From Harmothoe impar (Eukaryota > Annelida > Polychaeta > Phyllodocida > Polynoidae): a stretch of 64,000 nucleotides of DNA. Position 1 is the stretch's first letter. Every line of letters starts with the position of its first letter. Under the pieces are notes generated by a model. It searched no databases. It saw nothing but the letters and a program-made list of their open reading frames with translations, and had not been told where the DNA came from. The DNA lies in the NCBI GenBank assembly GCA_947462335.1, contig OX381704.1, forward strand, positions 43,280,942-43,344,941, read 5' to 3'. The position numbers were made by a program, and so were the translations under genes. Below, piece after piece: positions 1-12,000 of this stretch.

Positions 1-450
1 TTTCCTCCCCAGCCCACGCCCCTGTCTACACCATTTACCAATAATCCTGACCAGGCTCTCTAGCCCTCTCTGCGTCAATTATACTGCAGTGGGGATGGGG
101 TCAGAAAGCTTTAGCTGAATCCTGTGATATTATACTAACACTGTTCTATCCCTTACTAAATGCCATCCCAGATGCAGAGCAATCTTATGAATGAATGCAT
201 GCTCAACAGGTGTCTTCCCTGTATGTGTGTGTATAGACGTGTACCAGGCCTGACATTGGGATCGGTAACCGTTGGGTTCGATCAAACCGGCGATCTCTAT
301 ACTGTAAATGTATTGCTTGTAGCCTGAGATGGATTCAGCTCAGCCCCAGGAATCCAATGCCCTTTCAGTGAGCTGCTCAGAGCCTGTTTCATATCCCAGG
401 GGGCTTGGTGAAACGATGCCTCTTGGGCTAGGCCGAGCCCACATGGCCAC
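1..450 (+). repeat. Non-coding duplication 1, copy a (cut by window edge)
   Basis: This stretch matches 3080-3660 in the same orientation. Shared runs include the stretch around tctacaccatttaccaataa, the phrase accaggctctcta, ttatactgcagtg, gatcctgtgatatta (here aatcctgtgatatta), and near its end atccaatgccct followed by gagctgctcagagc (gatctgctcagagc in the other copy). Small indels that are not multiples of three, and stops in every frame, argue that it is non-coding. The copy starts at or before base 1, so the true unit is longer than seen. It looks like one half of an old tandem duplication with a period of about 3.1 kb. Confidence 0.7.
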
Positions 451-696
451 AGTTCAACATTTCAGGACAATTTATATGTGTGTAAAAACTGTTTAAACAT
501 GCACATCGGGTGCACGGTTCTAGATTAGTATGAAACGAGATGAGACACAAAACAAGCTTAGTAATAATCCAAGGCAATTGGCTATATATTGGGGGGGAAC
601 ATTACATGGATATAATACAATGTATCCTACATAATTGTAAATAGCCAAGCAGAAAGCATATACCGGTAGTCTTTGAGGGATTACCCAGATAACATT

Positions 697-1815
697 GGTC
701 CCTGGGGCCCATTTGTATTTTACTTGGGCCAGCTTGGCTTGCCCAATTCTGGGTTTGGTCCTTTTTGTCCAGGGCTAGCAGTAAGATTCCGGATGGGCTA
801 AGCCCACCAACAATGTTTTTGAAACATACTCATCTTTGGTTGTTCTTAGAAATTATAATTCAATGTACAATTTTCATGGTTTTGTGTCAAAGTGGGTTTT
901 GCCTCGGCTGGATCTATTTAATGAGGGCTAAATCTCCTTGGGATTTCTATGGGAGTAAACCTGGGCTGTTGAGCCCATGGGTCAAACTTCAAATATAAAC
1001 ATTTAATTTGAAATACATTAATTTGTGTCCATTTGCAGTGATTGTTTGAAATTGACATTTGAATTAACCTTGCTATGCTGTTATGTTGAGATGGTTTTCA
1101 CTTGGGATGGATTTGGGCAAAGTGGGCTAAAGGGTCAGTGGGCTTTACATCATGGGCTTTGGACGTACTGTTAGGCGGGTCCCATTTGGCTTAGCCTGCC
1201 ACTTAACTTTCTGAGCTCAGGCCATCAACTTAACTTTCATGGCTACTTTTCAAATCCAATTCCCTCTCATCAATGGGATTCATATGGGCTGGACCTGCGT
1301 CAAGTGAGCAAATCATGTTCTTGAACAAACCACCAGATGTCCTTGTCAATGTTAATACCACATTAATGATCAAAAGAGCTTTTTATATTTGGATTACAAA
1401 AGTTTATGGATTCTCAATAATTCCAGAATGGCTGGAAATATAACAGATTTCATAATAGGTTCTTGAAATGTCATACTTTATAGCCCCATACTGCATATGA
1501 ATGTGGAAACAAGCAGCACCTTGATACAAACACCTGTTCCCTGAATGTCATTACAGCATATAATCCTGCCACTGACTAAGTTCTCACACACAGGCTGCTC
1601 GCGTCAAGCTGCATCATCACAAGGTAAGAAAATTCAAGCAAGCCCATGTGAGCCCCACCCTAAGCCCAAGTGGGTACACTCAATTAAAATCTAGGCAAGC
1701 CTATATTGGTCCCAGCAGGTAGCCCAGGACAAAAATGTGTTGGGCCTCATATAGGCTAAGTGAAGCGGGTCCCACCTTTAGACCCGTATTGGCCCCAGTA
1801 AGCAATGCTGAGTGT
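697..1815. repeat. Cluster of TGGGCT/AGCCCA motifs
   Basis: The six-base word tgggct and its complement agccca recur many times between about 700 and 1270 and again, mostly in the opposite sense, between 1640 and 1800. Some stretches pair as inverted repeats: cctttttgtccagggcta near 759 against tagcccaggacaaaaatg near 1720. This could be a decayed foldback element or a diverged satellite. I see no coding frame with family resemblance in it. Boundaries are approximate. Confidence 0.4.
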
Positions 1816-2014
1816 GTAGTAACTTGAGCCAACAGGGGACCGCCACCATGAGTTAAGGTGTGGAAAATATGCCTAAAATTACTCCAGTGTACTTTCCTAT
1901 GGAAAAAGACCTATTCCATTTTCGGTCTGAACCTTCCATATTTGGAATGTAATCCCTATTGATAAAATGACTGACAAGAATAAGTATGCTCAAAACAGAA
2001 AATAATTACCATTA

Positions 2015-2466
2015 GGCCAAAAAAAAAAAGAAGGTGTGTTTCAGTTTACATGGTCTGAAAATCTAGGGTAGGTAGGTAGGTCGGATTTTTTTTTTTTTTT
2101 AAATTTTAATTTCATTTTTTACTTTGGCCTGAAAAGTACCCAAAATCTGACTTTCAAACTTCAGCGCTGACTCGTCGACAACGGCGTTGACTCGTGGACT
2201 ATCGAATTGACTCTCAAATTGCCCCAAAATTGTTTTATAAAGACAGATTGATCCCATGGCATGAAAAGTACCCAAAAACTGACTCGCAAACTTCAGCGCT
2301 GACTCGCCAACACTGGTCGACTCGTGGACCATCATTTTGACTCTAAAATAGCCCCAAAATTACTTAAAATATACTTTTTTTTTCAAAATTGGATAAAAAT
2401 TTGTAGGGTCGGCCCTGTTTTGCTAGGTAGGGTCGGGTAACCTGAAACACACCTTTTTTTTTGGCC
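2015..2466 (+). mobile_element. PIF/Harbinger-like miniature element, copy 1
   Basis: The 452-bp element begins ggccaaaaaaaaaaagaagg followed by tgtgtttcag, and ends with the inverse (ctgaaacacacc, a T-run, then ggcc). Both ends are bordered by TTA (2012-2014 and 2467-2469), fitting the three-base TWA target duplication of PIF/Harbinger transposons. Inside there is an imperfect tandem repeat of about 120 bp (roughly 2125-2235 and 2258-2360); each copy carries gaaaagtacccaaaa, cttcagcgctgactcg and several gactcg words. There is no transposase frame, so it would be non-autonomous. A second, inverted copy lies at 39951-40488. Confidence 0.7.
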
Positions 2467-2469
2467 TTA

Positions 2470-3079
2470 CTAGATCAGAATCGGTGACCCTCTAACTGCC
2501 GGCCTTGAAAGACAGGATTTTGACTTACCCATTGGTCCCATACAATAGAAATATGTCCCTACTGCTGGTGCTGCCCTAGGACAGCATAATGGGTACTTGG
2601 GTGCTGCCCCAGGTTAGTAGCTAAGGAGTATAAACATTATCATAATACCGAAGTTTACAGAGGCATAAGTGGTGCTGCCCTTTGGCAGTGTGATCAGCGG
2701 TTTTCACTGGTGCTACCTTTAAAGATGTCTACATATCTTTTGTGTATTCATTTATTCAGACTTGTCTGTATGGCTTATGTAGCAATGCTGTCCTCACAGT
2801 GTATAGTGCGCAGTTCGAACTATAGGCCTTACTAGGTTGGGACAGAACTTAGGGTCGTGAGTAATGGAGATTTAGGTGAAACCAGGGCCGTGTCGTCTTG
2901 CGAGCTGATTTATCCTACCCATGTTTATAATTTATCAAATATAGATATTAATACTAAAGTCTGGGGCACCATAAGTATCTCAACGCGGCATGGGAAAAAT
3001 ATAATATATTTTCTTAACAGTCAGCTGTCATATGTCATCCGTATTCCTATCAAATACCACCACAGCTTTTCTATCAATT
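2470..3079. other. Intergenic; nothing firm
   Basis: No gene or clear repeat is visible. A short stretch at about 2776-2825 (tagcaatgctg followed about 30 bases later by gcagttcgaact) resembles tRNA A-box and B-box spacing and could be the head of a very decayed tRNA-derived SINE, but the match is too weak to call. Confidence 0.3.
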
Positions 3080-3660
3080 GCTCTTTTTCCCCAGCCCACT
3101 CCCTGTCTACACTATTTACCAATAATCCAGACCAGGCTCTCTAATCCCCTCAGTGTCCATTATACTGCAGTGTCCCGGACAGGCGCCTATGGCTTTAGGC
3201 TGATCCTGTGATATTACCTAACACTATTCTACAGCTGCACTATAGCCCTTATTTAACGCCATCCCTGGTACAGAGCAGTCTTGTAAACGAATACATACAT
3301 ACTGAATGGATGCCTTCGCCTGGACTATGCAGTGTTTTTCCATGCTAATTCGAACCTAGAACTTTGAGTGATTGATATAATGGGCATATAATGGGCAGGC
3401 ATTCATACTGATATCCCTTCCTCCCAGAAATTATATAATTACAAACATATATCCTGGCTTCTGGTCTGCATTGTATAAGTGAGTGTCTCATGCTGAGGAA
3501 CTTCCGTCTGCATGATAATTTATAACTGCGATGGCTGTTGCCTGAGAGGGGTTCACATCAGCATCAGGTATCCAATGCCCTCTCATAGTGATCTGCTCAG
3601 AGCTTTCCTAAATCTCGGGCAGCTCAGTGAAAACATGCCCCTGGGACCAGTCCCCGCCCT
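3080..3660 (+). repeat. Non-coding duplication 1, copy b
   Basis: This is the partner of the first 450 bases of the window, in the same orientation, with substitutions and small indels throughout. The most similar blocks are 3095-3185 and 3565-3650. The divergence implies an old duplication. Confidence 0.7.
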
Positions 3661-3958
3661 CACAGAAAAAACAGCACATTTCCTGTAAAAACATTTATTC
3701 GTAGACGGATCATGTGTCACATTTGGGGACCTCTGAGCCGCTCTCAGAAGAAAATGTGTCAAATGTTCTTTGGAAAAATGAGCTGCTCGCCTGATGTGAG
3801 ATGAGTTGTGTTAACCTGTTCCAATATCAAGAGAAAAGATGTCTCAACATTGTTCCAAGACCATACCAACATGACGTATATATCAGCACCTGCCAGCATG
3901 GGCAATCTTATTGTAGTGGACAAGCCAGAGCTGGCCCAATATTACTCTCGTTCAAAAA

Positions 3959-4134
3959 ATCTTTCCGAAGGAAAGCTCTGGTGCCAACCACTATGACATT
4001 GGTAAAACTACCATCATACATTCTGGTTCCTGTTCTCTGGTTCCAAGCTATCAGTTACCAGCAGGAGTTCTCCAAACCCAGCAAAAGCCAAGTTCAAGGT
4101 CACAGTGGTTGTCACCAGAGCTTTCCTTCGGAAG
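3959..4134. repeat. Inverted repeat (foldback) in the putative GRL intron
   Basis: The arm at 3959-3997 (tctttccgaaggaaagctct, then ggtgccaaccact) is the near-perfect reverse complement of 4099-4134. Weaker complementarity continues outward, including ctctcgttc near 3947 against gaacgagag near 4143. It is probably a miniature inverted-repeat element. On the minus strand it lies just downstream of the receptor exon, so it is probably intronic. Short open frames crossing it in several phases look like by-products of the palindrome. Confidence 0.6.
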
Positions 4135-4468
4135 GAATTTGGGAACGAGAGAAGCCAAATTTCAGAATTCAAATTTATGTTAGTCCAACATTGGATTTTC
4201 AATAGAATTGGCAAGAATGTGTTTATATCGCATTTTGTATGTTATTCCAATGTCTATATTTTAACGACTTTGGGACAATGGTTGGACAAAGATTTCCAAG
4301 ACCTATGTTAATCGATGCAATCATTGCAGACATTGGCCAATGTATCCAGGAAGATCATACTGCTGAATCTATAGGCATGGAATCAACAAAGGCAAAGAAG
4401 AAACAAAAGCATCAAAAAGTGTGATAATAACTACATTTTACAAGCATTAAAAAGAACAGATTGGGTTT

Positions 4469-4474
4469 ACTTAC
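4469..4474 (-). other. Splice donor (GTAAGT) of the GRL exon
   Basis: On the minus strand the exon sequence ...gctgcg is followed directly by gtaagt, a full consensus donor. The coding part from the ATG at 5674 to 4475 is exactly 1200 bases (400 codons), so the intron is in phase 0. The insect chemoreceptor superfamily is known for conserved phase-0 introns near the C-terminus, so this position fits the family. The 20 codons that remain open past this point before a stop are therefore read as intron. Confidence 0.75.
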
Positions 4475-5674
4475 CGCAGCACATAATGAGGCCCCAGCCA
4501 CAGTGACACTGACGACGTGTGTAAGCGCGATCACGAAGAACACCACACTAGCCGTTAGAGCTAGCACATCCTGAGCGAACAGGTCCTCATTCTTAATCAA
4601 CACAAAGATAAAGGCACAAATTGTGGGGATATCGAAGAGAAAAGTCAAGAGGTTGAACAGGGAGAACATATCATCCAGTGTGTCAGTCACCTTACACAAC
4701 AGCAGGTGCCTTTGTCTATACCCCTCAATATCGCTCGCCCCTCCGCCGTAGGGGCGCCCCCTGGAGTCTGGCGTGACAAGCGTGGACCGGAAGTTGGAGG
4801 AGAACTCCTGGAACTCCTTTTTCAGCAGGACACAGATGATGACGAGCACAATGTTGGGTTGTATCCAGCAGAAGGCGATGTAGTAGTGGAAGGTGAAGTA
4901 GATAGCGGCTACCCACACGGGCACCGGGCTCGGCACGCTGAACGGGATGAGGAAGACGCTGGTAAGGGAGGGGAGCTTGATACTGAACAGGGCAATGCCG
5001 ACCACAGCAAAGGACAACATCATCACATTGATGGACATCACCACACGGCAGGCAAAACCTTTGAGTTTCTCGGTGGGCACCCCGCCGTAGCGGTCCTTAT
5101 AGGACTGCCACAGGTGGATGAAGTTCCCCACATGTTTGTAACTGACCATGATGAATATGGTCACACTTAGGGCACACTGCAGGTTCCAGATGTGGATGAC
5201 AATCTTCATGAACAGCCTGGTTCCATGAGAGTCTGGCTGCACGTAGGCTGCAAAGTAGCGCAGTGCATTGAACCAGAGCAGACAGAGGACGCTGACACAG
5301 TAAAAGGTACACAACTGCACCGCTCGTCCCTCACGGTCTCTGAACACCAGGCCGTAGCATTTCAAACTGATGAATAGCGGCCTCATGGCCTGCGCCACAC
5401 TAGGGGAGCCTGAGCTGTCATCAGGTTCCTCCTCAGGGTCCTCCCGCACCTCTAGTGTTAGCGCCGAGTGGGTGCTGAGGTGCTCCGAGCTCCTGTCGTA
5501 TGGGGTGCCACTGTCGAGCAGCTCATGGGGGCCTGGCCTCCTCTGAGCTAGTAGAGGTGTGCCCTGTGGGGGCAGTGGTGTGTTGACTGGGATGGGGCCG
5601 CCTGTACCGGCCTGGATGCGGTGCACCACCTTGCCGTTGACGTTGACGTACGTGTGACGTGTCGTCATCTTCAT
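4475..5674 (-). CDS. Gustatory-receptor-like (GRL) seven-TM protein, 5' coding exon (partial)
   Basis: This is a 400-residue coding exon of a protein in the insect Gr/Or chemoreceptor superfamily (GRL). Family members are tetrameric ligand-gated cation channels in insects; roles in other invertebrates are mostly unknown. Residues 1-95 form a polar Pro/Ser/Glu-rich cytoplasmic N-terminus. The family-like entry phrase RPLFISLKCYGLVF is at 98-111. Hydrophobic segments follow at about 119-143, 158-178, 208-232, 252-286, 340-362 and 370-395, which is six of the seven expected. A polar loop at 287-330 precedes the stretch CKVTDTLDDMFSLFNLL, which sits where Gr proteins have their conserved intracellular helix. 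The seventh segment, with the TYxxxxxQF-type C-terminus, must be on a later exon at lower coordinates; I could not find it between 1 and 4468, so it may lie outside the window. The ATG at 5674 is the first in frame; a second Met is at codon 3. Assignment to GRL is by fold and motif, not by alignment. Confidence 0.75.
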
Positions 5675-5880
5675 TGGGACCTTAGGTTCGGTAGGACAAG
5701 GTCAGAGACACTGATTTAAACTCACCACATACTATCTTTGATTACTAAGAATAACTAGGATAGGTAGATGACGTCACCAAGTGTTTGTCAGAACGACATG
5801 ACATTGCATTGTAAGGCCTCCCAGGACTTCATTAAATCAACCCAGACTAAGCTGGATCCCAGCCTGAAATGTGGACTCAC

Positions 5881-6230
5881 ATTGGGACAACACTATGATT
5901 AGTGGTCGGGCGCGTACTCATCCACCGTATGCAATATGGGAAGGCCCTGGCCCACCAGGACTGATTATATGAGGATTTGCCCATGTTTAGGGTAGAGCGA
6001 GATGATAAGGCGACTATTCGGGGTGAAAAAGTAGATTCACATGGGGATTGAAATCTCCAGTCCATTGACAGGTAGGGACGTAGCAGGTGCGTGGGTAGGC
6101 TACATGTATGGCTGTTTCCTCCAGGAGTGATTAGACTCTGATATGTCCATTTTTGCTGAGCCTGCTTCAGCAATTATCTTTCACTTCCCAGCTGGTGCCC
6201 GGTGTCCTCACGACCAATAGTCTTCTTCCC
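5881..6230 (-). other. Possible 5' untranslated exon of the GRL gene
   Basis: On the minus strand a strong acceptor (tcttttgcag, 6240-6231) is followed 350 bases later by a donor, gtgagt (5880-5875). A possible acceptor (cctaag) lies just before gtcccaATG of the GRL coding exon, at 5681. Joining these would give a 5' untranslated exon and an intron of about 200 bases. The exon contains a 97-codon frame with no family resemblance, which would not continue into the receptor frame. This is a guess from splice signals only. Confidence 0.3.
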
Positions 6231-6672
6231 CTGCAAAAGAAAATGAGGCACTCTTGTTTAATCAAAACCTGGCACATCTGCATGTATAGTTCTGAATGAC
6301 AAAATGTATCTGTAGGGAATAGGTTTGATAGATGCTGATGTAATATCGCTTTTTTTTTATTGTAAGAAATGAATCTCGTTAGAGAATCTTATTTCCGAAT
6401 GTATAACTTGTCCCTAAGACAGGTGCTGAGGGGTTCAGCTCATGTTTAAGGGTTATATTATGTTGTCCAAATATGGTCTCTACATCAGAATGTATTTCAT
6501 CATAAATGTGTAATGTTGGTCTATTTATACACATGAGTATACAATTCCATGTTTTGTAAATACAAGATTTACTATGCTTAACTATAGGAATGGCCGTATT
6601 CAATGCCGTATTCAATCACTTGAGAAACAACTGGATTTTCTTCATTAAATGCTTCAAATCAAAAAACAAATG

Positions 6673-6799
6673 CAAATGCCAATTACATTCATAGCTCTCT
6701 GCCGTATTTCACTCGTGGGGGCGGCGGCTTCATGGGATATGGCCTCAGCCCCCACTCATGAAATACGGCAGAGATGGTATCAATGGGCGTTGGCATTTG
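6673..6799. mobile_element. Miniature inverted-repeat element
   Basis: The 127-bp stretch begins caaatgccaa and ends with the inverse ttggcatttg. The inner arms tctctgccgtatttca then gtgggggc and gcccccac then tgaaatacggcagaga pair over about 27 bases with two or three mismatches. The loop is GC-rich. It is probably a small foldback MITE; no clear target duplication is seen. Confidence 0.6.
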
Positions 6800-8455
6800 T
6801 CTATATACTGCACTGATAGAATCCTTTCAATTTGTTCCCCATACAGAAGTTGGTTAGCGACCAACCAATTTGCCTACATTTGCCATTAAGAAGTAAGAAG
6901 GGAATCGCTTACACGTATAATATACATAGGTAAGCAACAATGCAAAACAATATAACATAAACACGCAGGCCAAGTGTGCACTGGTCTTAGCATGTCTAAT
7001 TTTCATTCGTTCAGACAGCATGCACCACGTATCAACATGCTCTGAAACTACAGAATCATGAATCAAATAGATATAACGCCTGTACAATGACTAGCATGTA
7101 AACTTTTTTTGGTGAAAGATATACTCAAATGTACCGCGTCTCCGAATGTGTCTGTTTGAGAATAAACGAGTGCGCTTAGTGCTCATTGAACCGAAAAAAG
7201 GGGACCCCACAGCCCAAATGTATAAATCAGACCCTGTGCAGGGCAATAAGCTACACTCTGAGTGGATGGCAGGCAGCAGGAGGGAAGGTCCATAAAAGGC
7301 AGGGGCACCAAGAGAGCAGGCAGTCACCCACCAGCAGCAGACACCAGAGCAGTTTTTCACCCACCATCCCAGAATCAACAATGGAAGACATTACAATGTG
7401 AGGATTATTGTACATATTTTTTAACATGAGCTCTTATCTGAAGCCGTATCATGGAAATGATAAAAATTTTAACGCCAATCTTCTTCATCTTATTCCTGGC
7501 ATAATTATCATAATCATGTTAATTAGATATAGATACCTGGGGAACTATTAGACCTAGGGCTTATTGGAATTTTGGATAGGGCAATTCCCTCTCATATTCG
7601 TTAAGCCATTACTAAAAAACTAGAATTGATATTTTTTTATTGTATTGTGTCTCTGGAAAGCATTATGATATCAATTTTAAAGTTGCCTTTTTCATTGGAT
7701 AACCCTTTCCCCTTGCCTGTACACCTATATAGACATAATATGCTCCCATATTTGGGCATAGTATAATGGTAGAGGCTCCCTCCGTCAATATAGACATGCA
7801 AAGCTGAAACGTGGGCACTGAAGGGGCTAAAAGAGGTAAGGGTAATTACTGGTTGGACCATTGAGAAGGTAAGCTGCGAAGCCTGCCAGGCTTTTGGGAC
7901 CTTGAGTCGGCCTTTACTCTGATTAGTTCCCACCTCCATTACCAGTTGCCTCAGTCCCCAACCCAAGTGGTTCGTCTCAGGAACTGAGGAGTGGGAGGTT
8001 ACCCACAACCTTTAATGTTCTTTCTACTCATGTTAGGGCAACTCTGATGTTATTCAAAGCCCATGATGAACACCTATTAAGATATACTAAACCAAATCCC
8101 ACCGATGATATACAGCATTTCACCAGATACACATGGATTAGATACAGAAACTATAAACATTGGTCTATTACCATAATCATATAGTTTTGTAACCATGTCT
8201 CTGTCATGATAGAAAGATGGCTACTCCTTTCAGGTACTTATAGATGACAAAAGAAATCTGACACTAAAATTTTGCTTAGCCGCTATAATATCATGAAACA
8301 TCCTATCCCCCCATTATCAGCTTATGGATATACACAATACCATCGAAAAGAAACATCAATCAAGAATATTGATAAGAGTATACATGTGTCCACTAAGAGT
8401 ATACATGTGTCCACTAAGAAGTAGATCAAATTGGATACCTTCAAGCAATTCTGAT
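6800..8455. other. Intergenic; nothing firm apart from one repeat and one short tandem copy
   Basis: No gene is recognised. A repeat copy lies at 7830-8015 (listed separately), and a 21-bp word, aagagtatacatgtgtccac plus t, is present twice in tandem near 8375-8416. Open frames here are short and unlike any family I know. Confidence 0.4.
7830..8015 (+). repeat. Interspersed repeat, copy 1
   Basis: It shares gaaggtaagctgcgaagcct then gccaggcttttgggac and later blocks (aacccaa.tggttc.tct, gggac/ggaactga, ggttacccaca) with 12215-12410 in the same orientation. About 180 bases align with modest divergence and small indels. Its nature is unknown. Confidence 0.65.
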
Positions 8456-8459
8456 TGGC

Positions 8460-11400
8460 TAGATAGAGCACCAAGGCTCATTCCTTAATCTCCACATCCT
8501 ATTACTCACCCTTATCCTCTTCATCAAGGTGTCTCAGCAAAAATATCAAATTCATATATTTTGCATGATTAACAACAGCAAAAATAAGGTTATTACCCAA
8601 GTAAATCCATCATCTTGAAGTGGGGCAACAAAAAACTAAAGTGAGTCTATTTGAATGCAGGATTTTATTGTCTTCTTTCACACGATAATTACCTCACACC
8701 ACAGGCAATTCCCATTGTACATAAAAGAAGGTCCCATGCACTGTATAGTGCCAATACCAATGAATATACATAAGGGGCTTTCTTATATAGAACTCACTAA
8801 ACCATCCCTGGTTATACAGCTTTCTAAACATTTAAGGTTCACAGTCTTCATACGTGGGATGTTATGTGTGCTGCTGTGTAGATGTGTATGGCTGGGAAGG
8901 TGTTGTTTGGATGTACCAGGAAATTTACAAGCTGAAATGATTTGCATCCTGCTGTTGTGCTGAAGGAGAATGAGCTTCCAATATTGAAGCTGCAGGTGTT
9001 CCAATAATCTAGAGATAAGGAGCTACTTATTACTAGGTCCTAGGTTAGTGGATGCTATTTTAAGTGCAGGGGGATTAAGCAGTAGATCTGTATAGAGTGT
9101 TCTAGCAGGAGGGAAGAGACTCACAGGAGAAGATTGAAGATGGGAGGGAGATGGGAGCCTCCCCCGCCACTCTGCACACCTCAGCCTCTGGAGGAGGAGT
9201 GCACTGACAAATGAGAGGAGATGTTATCTGCCAGCCCAGCCCTCTCCAAAGTACATTCCTCGGCAGCTTTAACGGAAACCACTTACCACTGCTGGAGGGA
9301 GTGATGGAACGACGTCTAAGTTTTATGACCGGCCTGAGAGAGTATAAGGGGCTAGGCTGAAACACTGAGGAAGGGGTTGAAGAAAGGTCATTAAAGCTGT
9401 GTCGATCTTGATGTTAAAAGTATGTAAGATCCATCCAGCAACTTTCTTTTTATTAATGGTGTCTGCTTATCTTTTAAGACCTGTTAAGGCAGGCTTGGGG
9501 AAATTAATTATATTATGAAAGCCTTCTATTGACATGTACAAATTTACCTCCCTGTGGCGCTGATTACACGGTATCTATCGTACACCCCTTCTCATCTAAC
9601 ATCTCCTGTTAAATATCTCACTGGAAGGGCTATCGGGTAGAAACCAGGGAACTGTAAGGCTTTTTGCTGATCTATGAATCACGACCATAAACCATGATTG
9701 ATCAGGCTATTTGTTTCATTCTATATTTACCTTACTATGATCTACTGTTGCTGTAATTCGTACTTTCAATTGCACATACATGCCACAGCCCAGAAGTTGG
9801 GAATATATAAAATGATCCATGGAAACAATTAAAAACACACTAGTCATTTGAAATGAATCAGTTTGGCCTTCTGAACCTAGGAGGCCAATTTCCTGTTTTT
9901 AGTGCTTTGAAAGTCTTGCTCCCAGCACCGGAAGTGACAAGATTAGGGTGTCATCCTCCACGGTAGAAGCAGGTGTCATGGGTGACCTTTCTGTGAGTTT
10001 TTTAATACTTCAGGATTTCCTTGGCCAAGAGCTGACTCAGCTATAGTAATAATTGCATATAAATCAAATGTAAATGCCCAACTTTACAATGTATCATTGC
10101 AACACTAGATGACAGTATTGAGTGACACTCACAGGGTGATGATATTAGTTCCCCATACATGTCTTCTATTTCCATGTGATTTATTGTAATGCTAACAGGC
10201 CACAGCTCACAACGTAAGCTTTTTCATGATGGTCGTAGTGTTTCAATTGTACTTTAATCGTATTGTTAATTGGTCGAAATGATATGGGTTAAGTTTAGAA
10301 GTATTATACTATTGCCATGAGATACTGTCAATTAATTACTTATAGACGAGAATGTTTATGTGTGGAAGATGTTTAGCCCAAATATCTCAATTTGTGACCC
10401 AGATTAAACTATTCACTATCTAACTTAGTTTGCAACCCTGCCCTAGGTTCATAACATTTTAAATTCACTAAACATATGGAACGTTTCAGCACATGGAACA
10501 GTTCAGCACTGTATATAATTATAGGGGTCAGTTCAGCATTGTATATATGGGTCTGCGCTGATAACCTTTATTTTCTTAGTCAGAAGCGACTAACCTAGTA
10601 AGTTACTTTTGGTCCCCTACATACGGCCTACCCAGGTGGGTCAGATAAGTCAATTTTGACTAACCCCTCTTTTTACATTCAAGGCATAACACATACGTTT
10701 TTTCGGCATTGTTAGGCAGTTATTTTTGTTATGCCGTTCATGTTGACCTGTACAGATTGTTCCATGATTACAAAAGCATAGGCAACTTACACTAACAAAC
10801 TTCTATGCACCTTCACGTGACAACTAAAGTGCTACGGCATCTTCTTTTATTTCTGAATCATATCACCCTCGCCTACATCATTAGGATGTGCTGTAGGGTG
10901 GCAGAGAGTCTGAGCACCAATGATAGAATATATCATAGAAACATAAGGAACTGCCCCCATAGTGCTTCATACCCATAACATCACTACATTCTCCTAAATC
11001 AGAATGGATAGACCATAATGGAAAATGCATTATATGCTATTCGCCCAGAAAGTTAGGTCACAGAAAGAGTGCATCAGAATGATAGGCACACGTAACCATA
11101 CAGCCTCACTAAATGTCTTGTCTACATCAAGCCTAAATCCTTCATGGCTGCATGCAGAAATCAGTTTTAGGTGTACCCCATATTAGTGTAAATACAATTT
11201 AAAGGCCACGTAGCATAAACAGCCTACCTGTTCTCCTGGACCTGATTCTACAGGTCAGTTCTAATGACTTACTACTGCTTTCATTCTCTGTAAGAATTCT
11301 CTCTGCGATTCAATATTTATTCGTTTAAACAAAAATGTGTTGAGACCCTGTAAGTGTTTAAGGGGTTAAACAGTGTTTAGAAAATCGAGTGTGTATGTTC

Positions 11401-12000
11401 AATAACCTTTGTTTTAAAGTGATACTGTATGCTTGGCAGGGGGACATCACTGTAAGGACTAGAACTGGTTTGCTTTTAAGCAGAACCACGTTTAATAAAA
11501 TGGAGCACTTTTAAATTAAGCCAAATCCTCAATATTACCCTCCTTGAAAAGCCTGCATCTGCCTCTGCTCCTTCAATAGTGCAAACCCAGTTGTGAGACA
11601 AACAACACAGGTGTGAGGAGCTTGGGACAGGCCTGAGGAAGTACGGTGTTAAGTGCTGGTTCCTGGAAACTCCTTTTCCACATGTCATGAACCAGCGATT
11701 GATACAGCGGCCGGCAATAGGCAGTAGGGCAGACTCATCATAGAAACACTCACGGACAGCCTGATTGAACACCAAAGCCTCTGACAGTCTTGCATGGCCC
11801 TCCTATAGAGTCTATTTGTTTTAGCTTAGTAGGGATGGGGTCTGGTAACCTGAACCGAGGAATTTGCAATGTGTGTTGTGCTATAAACAAGATTATGTTG
11901 CAAACAGCCCTTTTTCAGCTGCCAGCTGTTAGTCTCCACCCAGAAGGAGTGTTAATCAAGTCCTCATTAATGGATTCAATGGATGGCTCTCTGAGATTCA
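8460..12000 (+). repeat. Non-coding duplication 2, copy a
   Basis: This block is collinear with about 15560-19170 at an offset of about 7.1 kb. The best conserved islands are 8515-8660 (aacagcagcaaaaataaggt area; agtaaatccatcatcttg), 9220-9310 (gccagcccagc...ctgctggagggagtgatgga), 9385-9450 (ttaaagctgtgtcgatcttg), 9885-10000 (caatttcctgtttt...gaagcaggtgtca) and 11505-11860 (gctggttcct...gattgaaca...ttagtag.gatggggtctgg). Between islands only short words match. Indels break every reading frame in one copy or the other, so these are conserved non-coding blocks, not exons. I see no gene inside. Confidence 0.75.

Noticed and set aside
4706..5377. Plus-strand frames over the GRL exon (up to 154 codons) and other-frame minus ones
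   Set aside because: They are shadows of the receptor exon; only the minus frame starting at 5674 has membrane segments and family motifs.
9102..9365. 87-codon minus frame in a conserved island of duplication 2
   Set aside because: The matching block near 16.2-16.45 kb has indels not divisible by three, so the similarity is not protein-level.
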